Below are positions 32,683-40,954 of a stretch of DNA of 64,000 bases, one piece after another; position 1 is the stretch's first letter, and each line of letters opens with the position of its first letter. Source of the DNA: an uncultured Flavobacteriaceae bacterium (lineage in GTDB: Bacteria > Bacteroidota > Bacteroidia > Flavobacteriales > Flavobacteriaceae). Under the pieces are notes generated by a model that was given only the letters and a program-made list of their open reading frames with translations, ran no database searches and was not told the DNA's origin. The stretch covers positions 1 to 64,000 of the forward strand of contig CAKZOO010000059.1 in the NCBI GenBank assembly GCA_937136455.1. Reading direction: 5' to 3'. A program made the position numbers and the translations under genes.

Positions 32683-32845
32683 AACTAGTTACCAATTTTG
32701 TGAAGGTTGTGAACGTAGAATACATAAAAGCTTATTTGAAGATAAACAACGCTGTAATTCTTGTCGTGGCTTTTGGGCAGATGGTACTAAGATGCAAAAG
32801 GTGAAACGGGCAAAATCAGGAGAAGAAGAGATTGTCAACACCTAA
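32666..32845 (+). CDS. 59-aa zinc-ribbon-like protein
   Basis: ATG 32666, overlapping the DUF3850 gene by 17 nt. Two C-x-x-C pairs (FCEGC at 12-15, CNSC at 30-33) suggest a zinc ribbon; the tail is basic then acidic. Unrecognised family. Confidence 0.6.
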   Translation: MKPNYETSYQFCEGCERRIHKSLFEDKQRCNSCRGFWADGTKMQKVKRAKSGEEEIVNT

Positions 32846-33170
32846 AATAATTATTGGTAGAGTAGGTTACTGTCCAAAAGGTTATGCACCTTACAGATGT
32901 GACCGAAATACCAATAGTCCTCTGAAAAATCCGTTTGGAGGTAAAAATAATCCTAAGAATGGTCGTGAGGAAGCCTGTAATCAATTCTCAGCGTATTTCT
33001 CGAAAGAAATGATAAATCGTACCAGTGAAGTACGAATCGCTGTCAGAAGGCTTCTCAGGCGCTTACAGAAAGGTGAAAAAGGTTTGTGTTTACAATGCCA
33101 TTGCTTTCCGTTAAGATGCCACACAGAAACAATTAAACAATATTTAGAGAAGGAGTTAGCAAATGGCTAA
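32832..33170 (+). CDS. DUF4326 protein
   Basis: 112 aa from TTG 32832. IIIGRVG, SPLKNPFGG, REEACNQFSAYF and the ending CLQCHCFPLRCHTETI fit DUF4326, whose conserved C.C.P..CH motif probably binds metal. Molecular function of the family is unknown. It overlaps the zinc-ribbon gene by 14 nt. Confidence 0.8.
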   Translation: MSTPKIIIGRVGYCPKGYAPYRCDRNTNSPLKNPFGGKNNPKNGREEACNQFSAYFSKEMINRTSEVRIAVRRLLRRLQKGEKGLCLQCHCFPLRCHTETIKQYLEKELANG

Positions 33171-33549
33171 AACATTAATCCGTAACAAAGTACACGAAAA
33201 TGCACAAAAGAAAGGTGAAGCTCTTCCAGTAACAGTAGCTATTGGTGAAGATGCATTGCAATCTCTTGTTGAGGATGCCGTAGAAGCTCATAGTGCAGAA
33301 TTCTTATCAGCAGTGGGTGATGGTCGTAGTTCTTTAGAAACTCTTCTTGAAACGGCTGGTACGGCTTTACAAGCTATGATTGCAGCTATTCGAGTACGTT
33401 ACCCTGAAGAGCAGTACACTATGTCTCAAATCGTAACAGCATCGGCAGCACAATCTCAAAAGAATGGAGATTTTGTTTTCCAAAAGGGTTTACAAGAAGG
33501 TAAGCTGCATGGTATTGTATTACACACTGAAGATGAACAAGGAAACTAA
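33163..33549 (+). CDS. hypothetical helical protein
   Basis: 128 aa, unrecognised. Ala/Glu-rich helices; ends KLHGIVLHTEDEQGN. AAGGAG site; overlaps DUF4326 by 8 nt. Confidence 0.6.
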   Translation: MAKTLIRNKVHENAQKKGEALPVTVAIGEDALQSLVEDAVEAHSAEFLSAVGDGRSSLETLLETAGTALQAMIAAIRVRYPEEQYTMSQIVTASAAQSQKNGDFVFQKGLQEGKLHGIVLHTEDEQGN

Positions 33550-33551
33550 TT

Positions 33552-33881
33552 ATGAATTTAATCTCTCTATCTGATAAACTTAAAAGTGAAATTTCACAAC
33601 TAAATGCACATTTTCAAAAGGTACGTGAAAATAAAGTCCTTGAAGATAACGAGCAATTAGAAGGTACAGTTGACACCTTCGTAAGTCTTGCAGGTTTTAA
33701 GGATAATGCTGATGCTATTATCAATGTTGCCAATGTATTAGATCAGGGTTTTAATATCGAATCATTGAACCTACACGAATCTATTGAACTAGCAAGCTCT
33801 AAAATGGTATTAGAAAAAACACTTGAAGAGTGTGGTTATCCAGTACAATATGAACCTGAGCCTGAAACAAAATGGCAATAG
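33552..33881 (+). CDS. hypothetical helical protein
   Basis: 109 aa, mostly helical and acidic, with SDKLKSEISQLNAHFQKVRE at the N terminus and a Pro/Glu tail. Unrecognised. Two nt after its neighbour. Confidence 0.6.
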   Translation: MNLISLSDKLKSEISQLNAHFQKVRENKVLEDNEQLEGTVDTFVSLAGFKDNADAIINVANVLDQGFNIESLNLHESIELASSKMVLEKTLEECGYPVQYEPEPETKWQ

Positions 33882-34099
33882 ACTTTGAAAACAAACGCCC
33901 AAGGATAGGAGATACGATTAAATATGTAAATCCTAAATCCTCAAGAGGCGGAAGTAGATACATTGTAATCGGATACCCTATGGATAAGCAACGTGATGGG
34001 TCTTGGGAAGAAAAGATTTGTTACAAAAGTATTGACACAGGTATGGAGTTTACAAGATCATTTGACTTGTTGGATAAATTTGAATTAGTGGAGCAATAG
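33872..34099 (+). CDS. small beta-rich protein
   Basis: 75 aa. RIGDTIKYVNPKSSRGGSRY suggests an SH3-like barrel. Unrecognised. Overlaps the previous gene by 10 nt. Confidence 0.6.
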   Translation: MAIDFENKRPRIGDTIKYVNPKSSRGGSRYIVIGYPMDKQRDGSWEEKICYKSIDTGMEFTRSFDLLDKFELVEQ

Positions 34100-34101
34100 C
34101 T

Positions 34102-34380
34102 TTGAAAAAGTTTGGAATTTACTTATTAGAGTATTTACTTATTCGACCTTTCAAGTTTTGGAAGATTCGTGGGTATGAAGTTGAAATCAAATATGAACCA
34201 CTTCATACACCTGCTATGGGTTTTGAACCACCACAAAATACGGTGAAAAAGTTCAAACTATACAATGATGCAGTTGATTATTTCAATATTGAAATAGAGA
34301 AACCTTTGTATGACAGTATCGAATTGTTTTATATTGACAACAAAGGTAATCGAGTTAAAGTTAAAAGTCTACGGTGGTAG
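34102..34380 (+). CDS. hypothetical protein
   Basis: 92 aa from TTG 34102 (GGAG upstream). Basic, aromatic N terminus (KKFGIYLLEYLLIRPFKFW) that may lie on the membrane, then a small alpha/beta domain. Its last codons form the left arm of a terminator. Confidence 0.55.
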   Translation: MKKFGIYLLEYLLIRPFKFWKIRGYEVEIKYEPLHTPAMGFEPPQNTVKKFKLYNDAVDYFNIEIEKPLYDSIELFYIDNKGNRVKVKSLRW

Positions 34381-34405
34381 CCCTAACGGGTTATCACCAT
34401 TTTTT
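34373..34405 (+). terminator. Rho-independent terminator
   Basis: GGTGGTA-GCCCTAACGGGT-TATCACC stem followed by ATTTTTTCG, overlapping the end of the preceding gene. Confidence 0.8.
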
Positions 34406-34421
34406 CGTAATTGGAGGTTTT

Positions 34422-34709
34422 ATGTCACTAGAATTGATATTATCTATGGTAGGTTTATTGGTACTTTGCTTTGTACAAAACATTGCATTCAGTTTAGTAA
34501 GCCGTAGTCGTAACCGTAATCACAAAGGTTACTTAATTGCTTGCTCTATTTTCAGCAATGGTGTATTCTTTGCCACACTAGGTATTTTAGTTAAATCAGA
34601 CCTTGATCCGATTATGGCAATACCATATATTATTGGTTCTGTTTCAGGTTCAGTAGTTGGTACTGATATTGCCATTTATATTGAGAAGAAACTAGGAGTA
34701 AAAATGTAA
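34422..34709 (+). CDS. multi-pass membrane protein
   Basis: 95 aa from ATG 34422 (TTGGAGG). Three hydrophobic segments: LILSMVGLLVLCFVQNI, YLIACSIFSNGVFFATLGIL and MAIPYIIGSVSGSVVG, with a basic loop SRSRNRNHKG. Proteins of this layout recur in phages; role unknown. Confidence 0.7.
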   Translation: MSLELILSMVGLLVLCFVQNIAFSLVSRSRNRNHKGYLIACSIFSNGVFFATLGILVKSDLDPIMAIPYIIGSVSGSVVGTDIAIYIEKKLGVKM

Positions 34710-34957
34710 TGAACAACCTTAAGGTAGATGTGATTAGTCTGTTAGAAACAATGCAAAGGTATTGTAAGGGCGAGGTGAATGTTAGTTTTAGTGTTTCACC
34801 TGATTGTCAATTTACTGTACACTATTGGGTGATAAAAGATGAAAAGAAAGTGTCTCAGACATTTTGCTATTGCCTTGGTCATTTGAAATTATGTAAGATA
34901 CCTGCTAGTGAAATACTCTTTAAAGATTTTGAACGATTTGTAAGGAGTATACGATGA
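34709..34957 (+). CDS. hypothetical protein
   Basis: 82 aa, unrecognised; ATG overlaps the previous stop by one base (TAATG). Contains QTFCYCLGHLKLCKIP, Cys-rich in the middle. Confidence 0.6.
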   Translation: MNNLKVDVISLLETMQRYCKGEVNVSFSVSPDCQFTVHYWVIKDEKKVSQTFCYCLGHLKLCKIPASEILFKDFERFVRSIR

Positions 34958-35223
34958 AGGTAATCTGTATAGGTGGTACAAATGATGGAAAAGTTGTAAA
35001 TGTAAGAAACGGTTGGACTCTCTTTGATCTTCCCGAAGAAACTTTATCAATGGAAAGGTATTCAATGGTAGAAGGTAAAGAAGCTTGTACTGAAACTTAT
35101 AAAGTTGAAAATTATATTATTGAAAATTTTTGTGTGAACAATAGAACTTTTCAAATTGCAAGACATTCTAGTTTGACTCTAGAAGAAAGTTTTGTTAAGC
35201 TGTTAGATAATTACAAACCATAA
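34954..35223 (+). CDS. small phage protein, CIGGTNDGK type
   Basis: 89 aa beginning MKVICIGGTNDGKVV, a start seen in many uncharacterised phage proteins; then beta-rich with TYKVENYIIENFCVNNR. ATGA overlap with the upstream gene. Confidence 0.65.
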   Translation: MKVICIGGTNDGKVVNVRNGWTLFDLPEETLSMERYSMVEGKEACTETYKVENYIIENFCVNNRTFQIARHSSLTLEESFVKLLDNYKP

Positions 35224-35232
35224 GGAATCAAT

Positions 35233-35421
35233 ATGAAATCAATTCGATTAACTTGCACACTACCAATTGCTAAAGAACATAAGGCTGTAGAAGGTTCAGA
35301 ATGGCATGGCTGTGTAGATCATGTAACATCTTACAAGAAGAAGGGTGTAAAGGTAAATGGCCCTGAAGGTATTTTTGTAGCCCTAGAGGGTGAATATGTT
35401 GTAATTGAGAAAGGAGAATAA
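35233..35421 (+). CDS. small beta-rich protein
   Basis: 62 aa, unrecognised; short strands and a compact ending EGIFVALEGEYVVIEKGE. Confidence 0.55.
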   Translation: MKSIRLTCTLPIAKEHKAVEGSEWHGCVDHVTSYKKKGVKVNGPEGIFVALEGEYVVIEKGE

Positions 35422-35422
35422 T

Positions 35423-35824
35423 ATGTTGTTTGTAGAATCGAGAGCTAAGCGACACCTTAAAAAGTTTTTAATTAAATTTCTTGAAAACCCTCATAGTGTA
35501 GATCGTCAACATGGATTATGTGACAACCTACGTATACAGATGAATAAACACTATTATGTCAAACTCAATGACAGGTCGCACCCTATTGTAACTAAGGCTA
35601 GACATTTGTTTCGTGATTTATCTGTAGGTTGGCCCTTACATTCAGGAAGTGCTGGTTTTCCTATCAGAGATAAGGCAGAGGTGGTTTGGAAAGATTGTGG
35701 CCCTCATTGTCCTTCTGCTACAATTCAATATTTTTCTTGTGAAAAGTATAAAGGTCGTCAATTAGAATTACGTATACAGTTGGCTAAGTATATACTTTCT
35801 AAACTAGGATATTATTATGGGTAA
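35423..35824 (+). CDS. hypothetical phage protein with WP..SG...FPI motif
   Basis: 133 aa from ATG 35423 (AAAGGAG). Residues about 65-85 have VGWPLHSGSAGFPI, a motif that recurs in a widespread unnamed phage family with an upstream C..N. Function unknown. Confidence 0.65.
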   Translation: MLFVESRAKRHLKKFLIKFLENPHSVDRQHGLCDNLRIQMNKHYYVKLNDRSHPIVTKARHLFRDLSVGWPLHSGSAGFPIRDKAEVVWKDCGPHCPSATIQYFSCEKYKGRQLELRIQLAKYILSKLGYYYG

Positions 35825-36452
35825 ATTTCGTGACTTTAACTTTTATGAAAGCAAATCATGGAAGGTCTTAAAAGAACGGGCAAAGAAAGAGCTTGACAAA
35901 GAATTAACTTCAATGCAAGATGCTTATACTTTTACAACATCAAGTGCAAGTCCTCAAGACTTCTTTGAAGAACTTTTAGAAACTTATTGGACAGAAGAAC
36001 AAGTACCGTTGTTAGAAGATAAGCAATTACGCTATATTATGGCACAAATCCATGCTATGATGTGTGCAACTTGGGCTAATAAGCAAATTGCAGAGAAGTA
36101 CACAAGTAAGATTGATGAGTTTTGGAAAACTACTCCAAGTAAAGATGCTGAAGAATTTTGTAACCACTACTTAGGTTCTAAAGGACATATGACCTATGAT
36201 AAGATACGCAGAAGTGACCACCAAAAACTAGCAGCCTCTTTTTGCACCAGTTATAAAAGATCAGGTAACTTTATATGGACTAGTTTAGGGGAGATGGATG
36301 TATCTTTCTTAAAAAGAGCTATCAAGATTGTTTGTTTAGAGCAATATAATTGGGTCTTGGATAAAGAAAAAAGACTACCAGTATACACAGAAAACATGGT
36401 AGAGTATATGGAAACAATACGTGTAGCAGCACGTAGAAAGGTTTTAATGTAG
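35817..36452 (+). CDS. hypothetical helical protein
   Basis: 211 aa, helical, with several Trp/Tyr residues (SKSWKVLKERAKKELDKEL, ETYWTEEQVPLLED). Unrecognised. Overlaps the upstream gene by 8 nt. Confidence 0.65.
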   Translation: MGKFRDFNFYESKSWKVLKERAKKELDKELTSMQDAYTFTTSSASPQDFFEELLETYWTEEQVPLLEDKQLRYIMAQIHAMMCATWANKQIAEKYTSKIDEFWKTTPSKDAEEFCNHYLGSKGHMTYDKIRRSDHQKLAASFCTSYKRSGNFIWTSLGEMDVSFLKRAIKIVCLEQYNWVLDKEKRLPVYTENMVEYMETIRVAARRKVLM

Positions 36453-36454
36453 AA

Positions 36455-36514
36455 GTGGCGTAGCCACGCAGCCGAGACAATAACTTTGGCAGATGAAATT
36501 GTCTGCCTATTATT
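36455..36514 (+). terminator. two hairpins, terminator-like
   Basis: GTGGC-GTA-GCCAC (36455-36467) and GGCAGA-TGAAATTG-TCTGCC (36488-36507) followed by a TATTATTT run. The second could terminate weakly. Confidence 0.45.
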
Positions 36515-36534
36515 TAATCAATATTGGAGGTACT

Positions 36535-37008
36535 ATGAGTATACGATGTAAGTTAGGCATCCATGACTGGAAGATTACCAGAGAAGAATCTGGTGTTTGT
36601 AAGATCATGGTACAGGTTGAAGCTCAACGTACTTGTCAGCGTTGTGGTAAAATGCAAGAACAAGATACACATTGCCTTGGATTAAACCCACCTGAGTATA
36701 TTAAGAGTTGGCACAATATAGAGCCACCTAAGTTTGAGAAGCCTAAGCGTGATAAAAGGCAACCTAAAAAGCCCTTGTTTAATGATACATTATTGTTCAA
36801 GCAAGTGGCATGTTCAGTAGGTAAAGTTGAGGCATTAAACGAACTTCTAGCGGTATCTCGTTTTTGTAAATTTATGGGATTACCATTTGTAATAGATCAT
36901 CCATTACACCTAGCCTTTAATTGGAATAATACGCCTCAAGGTTACGACTATTGGAGACAAGTAAGTAAAGGTGTTGATACTTCTTATTGGCTAGAGTGGG
37001 ATCTTTAA
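36535..37008 (+). CDS. DUF1660-like zinc-binding protein
   Basis: 157 aa from ATG 36535 (TTGGAGG). The first 45 residues fit DUF1660 phage proteins: RCKLGIHDWKITREE and RTCQRCGKMQ (C-x-x-C). A Lys/Pro-rich linker and a C-terminal region with Trp residues follow. Role unknown. Confidence 0.6.
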   Translation: MSIRCKLGIHDWKITREESGVCKIMVQVEAQRTCQRCGKMQEQDTHCLGLNPPEYIKSWHNIEPPKFEKPKRDKRQPKKPLFNDTLLFKQVACSVGKVEALNELLAVSRFCKFMGLPFVIDHPLHLAFNWNNTPQGYDYWRQVSKGVDTSYWLEWDL

Positions 37009-37380
37009 ATGAGCATAGTGTTTTACAATAAAGACCATCTAAAAGAGTTGGTATATAAAAACCTTCCGAAAGAGGGTAAAATTGAATTAACGCAAGATTA
37101 CCACTACACAGATAATCGCGGTAACTTGCATGTAATACCTAAAGGGTTTAAATCTGATGGGGCAAGTATTCCTAAGTGGCTTTGGAGTATTGCTGGTACA
37201 CCATTTGCACCTGATGTTATTCGTGCGGCTGTAGTACACGATTATTTATATTCAGTTAAATATGATAGAAAGCTTGCAGATCGTATCTTCCATGATATAC
37301 TGAAGGAAGATGGAGTTAACGTAGTAAAGCGTAGAGCTTATAAGACTGGTGTTAACTTATTTGGCTGGACATGTTATTAG
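37009..37380 (+). CDS. DUF1353 protein
   Basis: 123 aa. IPKGFKSDGASIPKWLWSI, then AAVVHDYLYS and ADRIFHDIL, the hallmark order of DUF1353 (phage proteins with a conserved D.AS.P and HD.LY). Function unknown, common in tailed phages. Confidence 0.85.
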   Translation: MSIVFYNKDHLKELVYKNLPKEGKIELTQDYHYTDNRGNLHVIPKGFKSDGASIPKWLWSIAGTPFAPDVIRAAVVHDYLYSVKYDRKLADRIFHDILKEDGVNVVKRRAYKTGVNLFGWTCY

Positions 37381-37388
37381 GAGATACT

Positions 37389-37577
37389 ATGATTAAATTA
37401 ATAGATAAACTTTTATTTATAATCCTAACCCTTATTGGTGTAATTGCATTGGTGTGTTTCTTGAAATGGCAAACACCTGTAGATTATTTCCTATACACTG
37501 ATTGGGAGGAAATAAGAGTAACTGGTTTAGTAGGAGTATTAGCTGGATTAGGACTGTACTACACCTATAAGGTTTAA
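37389..37577 (+). CDS. small membrane protein
   Basis: 62 aa from ATG 37389 (TAGGAG). Two membrane helices: LLFIILTLIGVIALVCFL and TGLVGVLAGLGLYYTY. Unrecognised. Confidence 0.6.
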   Translation: MIKLIDKLLFIILTLIGVIALVCFLKWQTPVDYFLYTDWEEIRVTGLVGVLAGLGLYYTYKV

Positions 37578-37591
37578 AAAAGGGAGATAAG

Positions 37592-37834
37592 ATGAAAGTA
37601 AAAGTAATTAAACCTGTTTCCGCTGATGCAGGTACATATGGCGGCATGAAAGATGTAGAGTGGGGTTCAGTAGTAGAAGCCCGTTGGATACGCCCTGAGA
37701 TGGCTTCTGAGCCTGATAAACCTACTAATGGCGTAATGATTCGTGGTGATGAATTCATACGTATAGGTGGTTGCCCAGAGGCTTTTAAGGGTAATCGAGA
37801 ACACCTTTTTGGCACTTTTGAGGTGGTAGAATAA
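37592..37834 (+). CDS. hypothetical protein
   Basis: 80 aa, beta-rich with Gly turns (SADAGTYGGMKDVEWGSVVEA). Unrecognised; GGGAG ribosome site. Confidence 0.6.
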   Translation: MKVKVIKPVSADAGTYGGMKDVEWGSVVEARWIRPEMASEPDKPTNGVMIRGDEFIRIGGCPEAFKGNREHLFGTFEVVE

Positions 37835-38187
37835 TGGTACTATTAGAGTATCCTTTTATCTTACTTCATAGACCAATTGTAGTTGATATGAAATTAAAAA
37901 TACCTACTGGCAGGTATAAAGGATTTACCGCTAACTACATGATTAAGGTTAATGGAAGACCAATTTACTGTGGACAAAGTAAAGATGTGTTCAAACGTGT
38001 AGGTAAACACCGTTCTATGATGAAAAACCATAAAAAATTGGCTACAGGTGTTGACTTACCTGATTTAGATTGGCACAATGACCATATTACTTTTGAACTA
38101 TTTAACATGTATGCTGATTTGGCTGGCAGAAAGGAGTTAGAACAGCTTATACATGATGAATGTCCTGAATTATTATCAAATCCCTAG
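37834..38187 (+). CDS. small GIY-YIG domain protein
   Basis: 117 aa. NYMIKVNGRPIYCGQSKDV followed by FKRVGKHRSMMKNH fits the GIY-YIG fold start (Y.I..NG.PIY.G.S.D...R...H), with an acidic residue late in the chain (GRKELEQLIHDE). Nuclease activity is plausible but a full catalytic set is not obvious. ATG overlaps the previous stop by one base. Confidence 0.65.
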   Translation: MVLLEYPFILLHRPIVVDMKLKIPTGRYKGFTANYMIKVNGRPIYCGQSKDVFKRVGKHRSMMKNHKKLATGVDLPDLDWHNDHITFELFNMYADLAGRKELEQLIHDECPELLSNP

Positions 38188-38196
38188 GAGGTAACA

Positions 38197-38811
38197 ATGT
38201 TTGATGCAAATATGAGACACCTGTGTAAAGGACTTAAATTCTTTGCTGAAGTACATGCAGTACGTGGCAATAGTCCGTTGGTCAATGAAGGTGTAAAGTC
38301 AGGTGATATTTTGTTATGTACAATGCTTAGTATCGGTAACTATAATCCACGTATCAAGGTACACTTTCCTAATGGACGTTCAATAATCACCCGTCACTGG
38401 GATCACCATGACGAAGATAAACTTTTAGACACTATGCTGGTGTTTAGTGGTATTTTAAAAGATGATGGTACATTTGGTAGCTTCATTGAAGATTGCTGGA
38501 AAACTAAAGCACAGAATCTTATGGAAAAATTTAAAAAGGCTGGCAAGCGAAAACTTATCAAGGCAACTGATGACTGGTATCCTTGCTTTCCTCAAAATAT
38601 GGTAGAGCTTTCATTCGCTAAGTTACAACGTGATAAGGAAGATAAGACCGATACTTACCGTGTAGCTGTGTGGGGTATGGATGATATGGGCATGGATAAA
38701 GATTTTCACTCAGATGATCCTACTGAAGCACTGGCACTGTATAATAAATTGGCAAGTATTGATTCAGTGAGTACTGAATACTTAACAACCCTTGGGTTTG
38801 AATCTTTTTAA
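38197..38811 (+). CDS. hypothetical protein
   Basis: 204 aa, unrecognised. The N-terminal region has GNSPLVNEGVKSGDILLC and RHWDHHDEDKLLD; the C-terminal region is acidic with YRVAVWGMDDMGMDKDF. AGGAGG site. Confidence 0.65.
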   Translation: MFDANMRHLCKGLKFFAEVHAVRGNSPLVNEGVKSGDILLCTMLSIGNYNPRIKVHFPNGRSIITRHWDHHDEDKLLDTMLVFSGILKDDGTFGSFIEDCWKTKAQNLMEKFKKAGKRKLIKATDDWYPCFPQNMVELSFAKLQRDKEDKTDTYRVAVWGMDDMGMDKDFHSDDPTEALALYNKLASIDSVSTEYLTTLGFESF

Positions 38812-38820
38812 GGAGAAAAT

Positions 38821-39060
38821 ATGAGTTGGTCAGAAATTTTAGATAGAGCTACTTTGGCAGCAGATATTTGGGGAGTATTTCTATTCACCATCATGTTAAT
38901 AATTACTTGGTGCTTAGGTACTGAAGAAAAGCGTCACCGTTGGAATCAATCAATTTACCAATACTACCTTAGATTACCATTCCTTGTAGGTGTTTGGGCT
39001 TGGATTCTTTCAGTGGTATGTTACACTACAGCAATTGTAGTAAGGTATGGTGTAGCATGA
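38821..39060 (+). CDS. small membrane protein
   Basis: 79 aa with two membrane helices: IWGVFLFTIMLIITWCL and FLVGVWAWILSVVCYTTAIV, and a basic loop between them. Unrecognised. Confidence 0.65.
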   Translation: MSWSEILDRATLAADIWGVFLFTIMLIITWCLGTEEKRHRWNQSIYQYYLRLPFLVGVWAWILSVVCYTTAIVVRYGVA

Positions 39061-39344
39061 GTATAAGATTACCATATAAACCAGTTAACTTCCTGAATAC
39101 AGGTAATGAACCAATCCGAGACTTAGTATTCAGTTGTGCAGTACAGGGGTTTCGATATAAACAAGTACGTGAGATGGTTGGAAAGCAAGGCTATTTCCTT
39201 ACTGTAGAGCAGTATAACGCTGTCTGCAAGCTTGTTAATGATCAGATGAATCTTGATATAGGTCACAAACAACACCTCTTAGGACGCAAGGTAGAGCCTG
39301 AGATGGAAGATATACCTTTAGATTGGGATAATATTGATGTATAA
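39057..39344 (+). CDS. hypothetical protein
   Basis: 95 aa from ATG 39057 (ATGA overlap). Helical centre FRYKQVREMVGKQGYFLTV may be HTH-like; acidic C terminus. Unrecognised. Confidence 0.55.
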   Translation: MSIRLPYKPVNFLNTGNEPIRDLVFSCAVQGFRYKQVREMVGKQGYFLTVEQYNAVCKLVNDQMNLDIGHKQHLLGRKVEPEMEDIPLDWDNIDV

Positions 39345-39579
39345 GTTTCCAGTAACACAAAGCGTTATGTTTGTACAAAAAGATCCGTGGAATAGAGGCG
39401 CTATGTGGCGAGTAAAATCTAATTATGGCAACTTATTTCAGATAGCATATCTTGAGAAACGGCCCAATGGACGTATTCTAAGGCAACTGAAAAAGCGTTT
39501 AAAGCGTAAGGGTAAGCAACTACTGGCAGACCCTAAAACGGCTCACAGAATACCATACAAGGGGGTACAATGGAGATAG
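39337..39579 (+). CDS. small basic protein
   Basis: 80 aa from ATG 39337. Basic helix ILRQLKKRLKRKGKQL in the second half, suggesting nucleic-acid binding. Unrecognised. Confidence 0.55.
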   Translation: MYKFPVTQSVMFVQKDPWNRGAMWRVKSNYGNLFQIAYLEKRPNGRILRQLKKRLKRKGKQLLADPKTAHRIPYKGVQWR

Positions 39580-39782
39580 TATTAAAGATATTAGAAGCAG
39601 TAGCAACGGTCATCATAGCATACTTTTCGATAGGTTTTATTTTGATCTGGAGATGCTGGCCTGTTAATGATGATCAAAATCAAGCACCATTCTGGGTGCT
39701 AGGTCGATTGATTGCAAAACCATTTAAATTATTATGGAAAGGATTAAGGGGGCTGTTCTTATGGATGGGGAAATATTTCTAG
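39570..39782 (+). CDS. small membrane protein
   Basis: 70 aa with a membrane helix (VATVIIAYFSIGFILIW) and a basic amphipathic C terminus (KPFKLLWKGLRGLFLW). Unrecognised. Confidence 0.6.
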   Translation: MEIVLKILEAVATVIIAYFSIGFILIWRCWPVNDDQNQAPFWVLGRLIAKPFKLLWKGLRGLFLWMGKYF

Positions 39783-39838
39783 CATTGGTAATTCTTTATA
39801 TTTTATTTGGTAGTTACAACACAGAGGATAGAAGCTAA
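39761..39838 (+). CDS. 25-aa membrane peptide
   Basis: ATG 39761 to TAA 39838, MDGEIFLALVILYILFGSYN then TEDRS. A single hydrophobic helix. The stop overlaps the next ATG by one base (TAATG), and AGGGGG lies upstream, which supports translation. Confidence 0.5.
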   Translation: MDGEIFLALVILYILFGSYNTEDRS

Positions 39839-40065
39839 TGGCAGCAGAGTTTGAATTTGATTGGTGTGATATTGCAGTAAGTGAAGATACAATGAGTGGA
39901 GGTGTGGCAATCACCTTTACCAATAAATCAGATGGCGAAGGTAATCAACTTCCAAAAGAAGAACGGCAAGTATATCATGCTGAAATGGATAACTACCAAG
40001 CCTACCGATTAGCTATGGAAATCCTAAAGCGTGTTGATGTAAACGATACAAGGGGTTCACATTGA
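39838..40065 (+). CDS. hypothetical protein
   Basis: 75 aa, acidic N-terminal part (FEFDWCDIAVSEDTMSGG) and helical C terminus. Unrecognised. Confidence 0.6.
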   Translation: MAAEFEFDWCDIAVSEDTMSGGVAITFTNKSDGEGNQLPKEERQVYHAEMDNYQAYRLAMEILKRVDVNDTRGSH

Positions 40066-40262
40066 GTAAAAAGATATTCGATCCAATAGGGTGTAATGAT
40101 GATGTAGAAGTCCTTACAGGCAAGTATAAGGGTTACAAAGGTTATGTGGTAGATACTAGTGCTTTAAATGGTACGGTGGCTGTAAGGCTTCAGACAGGCT
40201 TAGGTTGGCATACCTTTAACTACAAGCATAAAAATGTGAGGAAAATAAAAAGCGTAGCGTAG
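40062..40262 (+). CDS. KOW-like small protein
   Basis: 66 aa from TTG 40062 (ATTGA overlap). VEVLTGKYKGYKGYVVD is a KOW-like motif (G.YKG..G.V) as in NusG/ribosomal proteins; the tail is basic. Likely RNA or ribosome contact. Last gene of the rightward operon. Confidence 0.6.
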   Translation: MSKKIFDPIGCNDDVEVLTGKYKGYKGYVVDTSALNGTVAVRLQTGLGWHTFNYKHKNVRKIKSVA

Positions 40263-40270
40263 TCGAAAAT

Positions 40271-40337
40271 TTCAAAAAATTTAAAATCTAATTTTTTGAA
40301 ATAGGGGGGTCATCTGTAAAAGGGTGGCCCTCTTTTT
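40271..40337 (+). terminator. double terminator of the rightward operon
   Basis: First a perfect 11-bp stem TTCAAAAAATT/AATTTTTTGAA (40271-40281, 40290-40300), then GGGTCA-N12-TGGCCC (40307-40330) followed by TCTTTTTT. The first, AT-only stem has T-runs on both strands and may act in both directions. Confidence 0.8.
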
Positions 40338-40575
40338 TGATCAAAATTTATATGGTCAGTAGTAGGTGTCAGTAGTAACTAGTCAGAGTTTAATGTCAGA
40401 GATATAACCTCAGAAGTATATGGTCATTATTTATACAGTCCTCAAAACTAGAATTTATCTGTGAGGGTGGGTAGGGGTCATTTTGAAGCCCCACACCCCT
40501 GTATTTTATCATGGATTGTGTATCATTGTCAAGCTAATTAATTAAATAAATAACATTACTTATTGATTATTTATG

Positions 40576-40603
40576 TTGACTTGCCATGATGGATCATTAT
40601 AAT
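40576..40603 (+). promoter_or_regulatory. sigma70 promoter of tiny membrane-protein genes
   Basis: -35 TTGACT (40576-40581), 16-nt spacer, -10 TATAAT (40598-40603). The spacer carries ATGAT-GG-ATCAT (40586-40597), a perfect palindrome abutting the -10. Confidence 0.85.
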
Positions 40604-40635
40604 AGTGTGTATTGATTAGATAAGGAACTTACACG

Positions 40636-40746
40636 ATGGACAATGAAGAGTTTAGAAACAACGCTTGTTTGTTATTAGCTGTGATAATATTTGCCCTGAT
40701 AGGGTTGTTATATTTATATGATAAAGGGTTTATTAATTATGTTTAA
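40636..40746 (+). CDS. 36-aa membrane protein
   Basis: ATG 40636 after AAGGA, 33 nt from the -10 box. MDNEEFRNNA then a single membrane helix (CLLLAVIIFALIGLLYLY) and DKGFINYV. It is below usual gene-calling length, but has its own promoter and ribosome site. Confidence 0.7.
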   Translation: MDNEEFRNNACLLLAVIIFALIGLLYLYDKGFINYV

Positions 40747-40837
40747 ATCACTTAATGTGGAGCGTATAGGGCGCTGTATTGATGTTATTACTGCTTGCTT
40801 AGTAGTTGTATTAGTTGTTAAGTTATGCACTCTATAA
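40739..40837 (+). CDS. 32-aa membrane protein
   Basis: ATG 40739 overlaps the previous gene by 8 nt. One hydrophobic helix (VITACLVVVLVVKLCTL) after a basic N terminus. Probably translationally coupled to the 36-aa gene; a pair of tiny membrane proteins could be a host-membrane effector. Confidence 0.5.
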   Translation: MFKSLNVERIGRCIDVITACLVVVLVVKLCTL

Positions 40838-40926
40838 GCTTGCTGTGTGTCATTATGGCTATGGTATTGCATGATCATTGGTATAACGGGCAAGGTATTG
40901 AATAGTTAAATAGTTTAAATAAAGGG

Positions 40927-40954
40927 TTGCATTGTGTAGCCCTTGCTGTATAAT
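40927..40954 (+). promoter_or_regulatory. sigma70-like promoter without a gene
   Basis: -35 TTGCAT (40927-40932), 16-nt spacer, -10 TATAAT (40949-40954). The first ATG downstream opens only a 5-codon frame, so a noncoding transcript is likely. Confidence 0.65.
40935..40953 (+). repeat. 19-nt direct repeat, copy 1
   Basis: TGTAGCCCTTGCTGTATAA, identical to 41380-41398. This copy forms the spacer and part of the -10 box of the promoter at 40927. Confidence 0.85.
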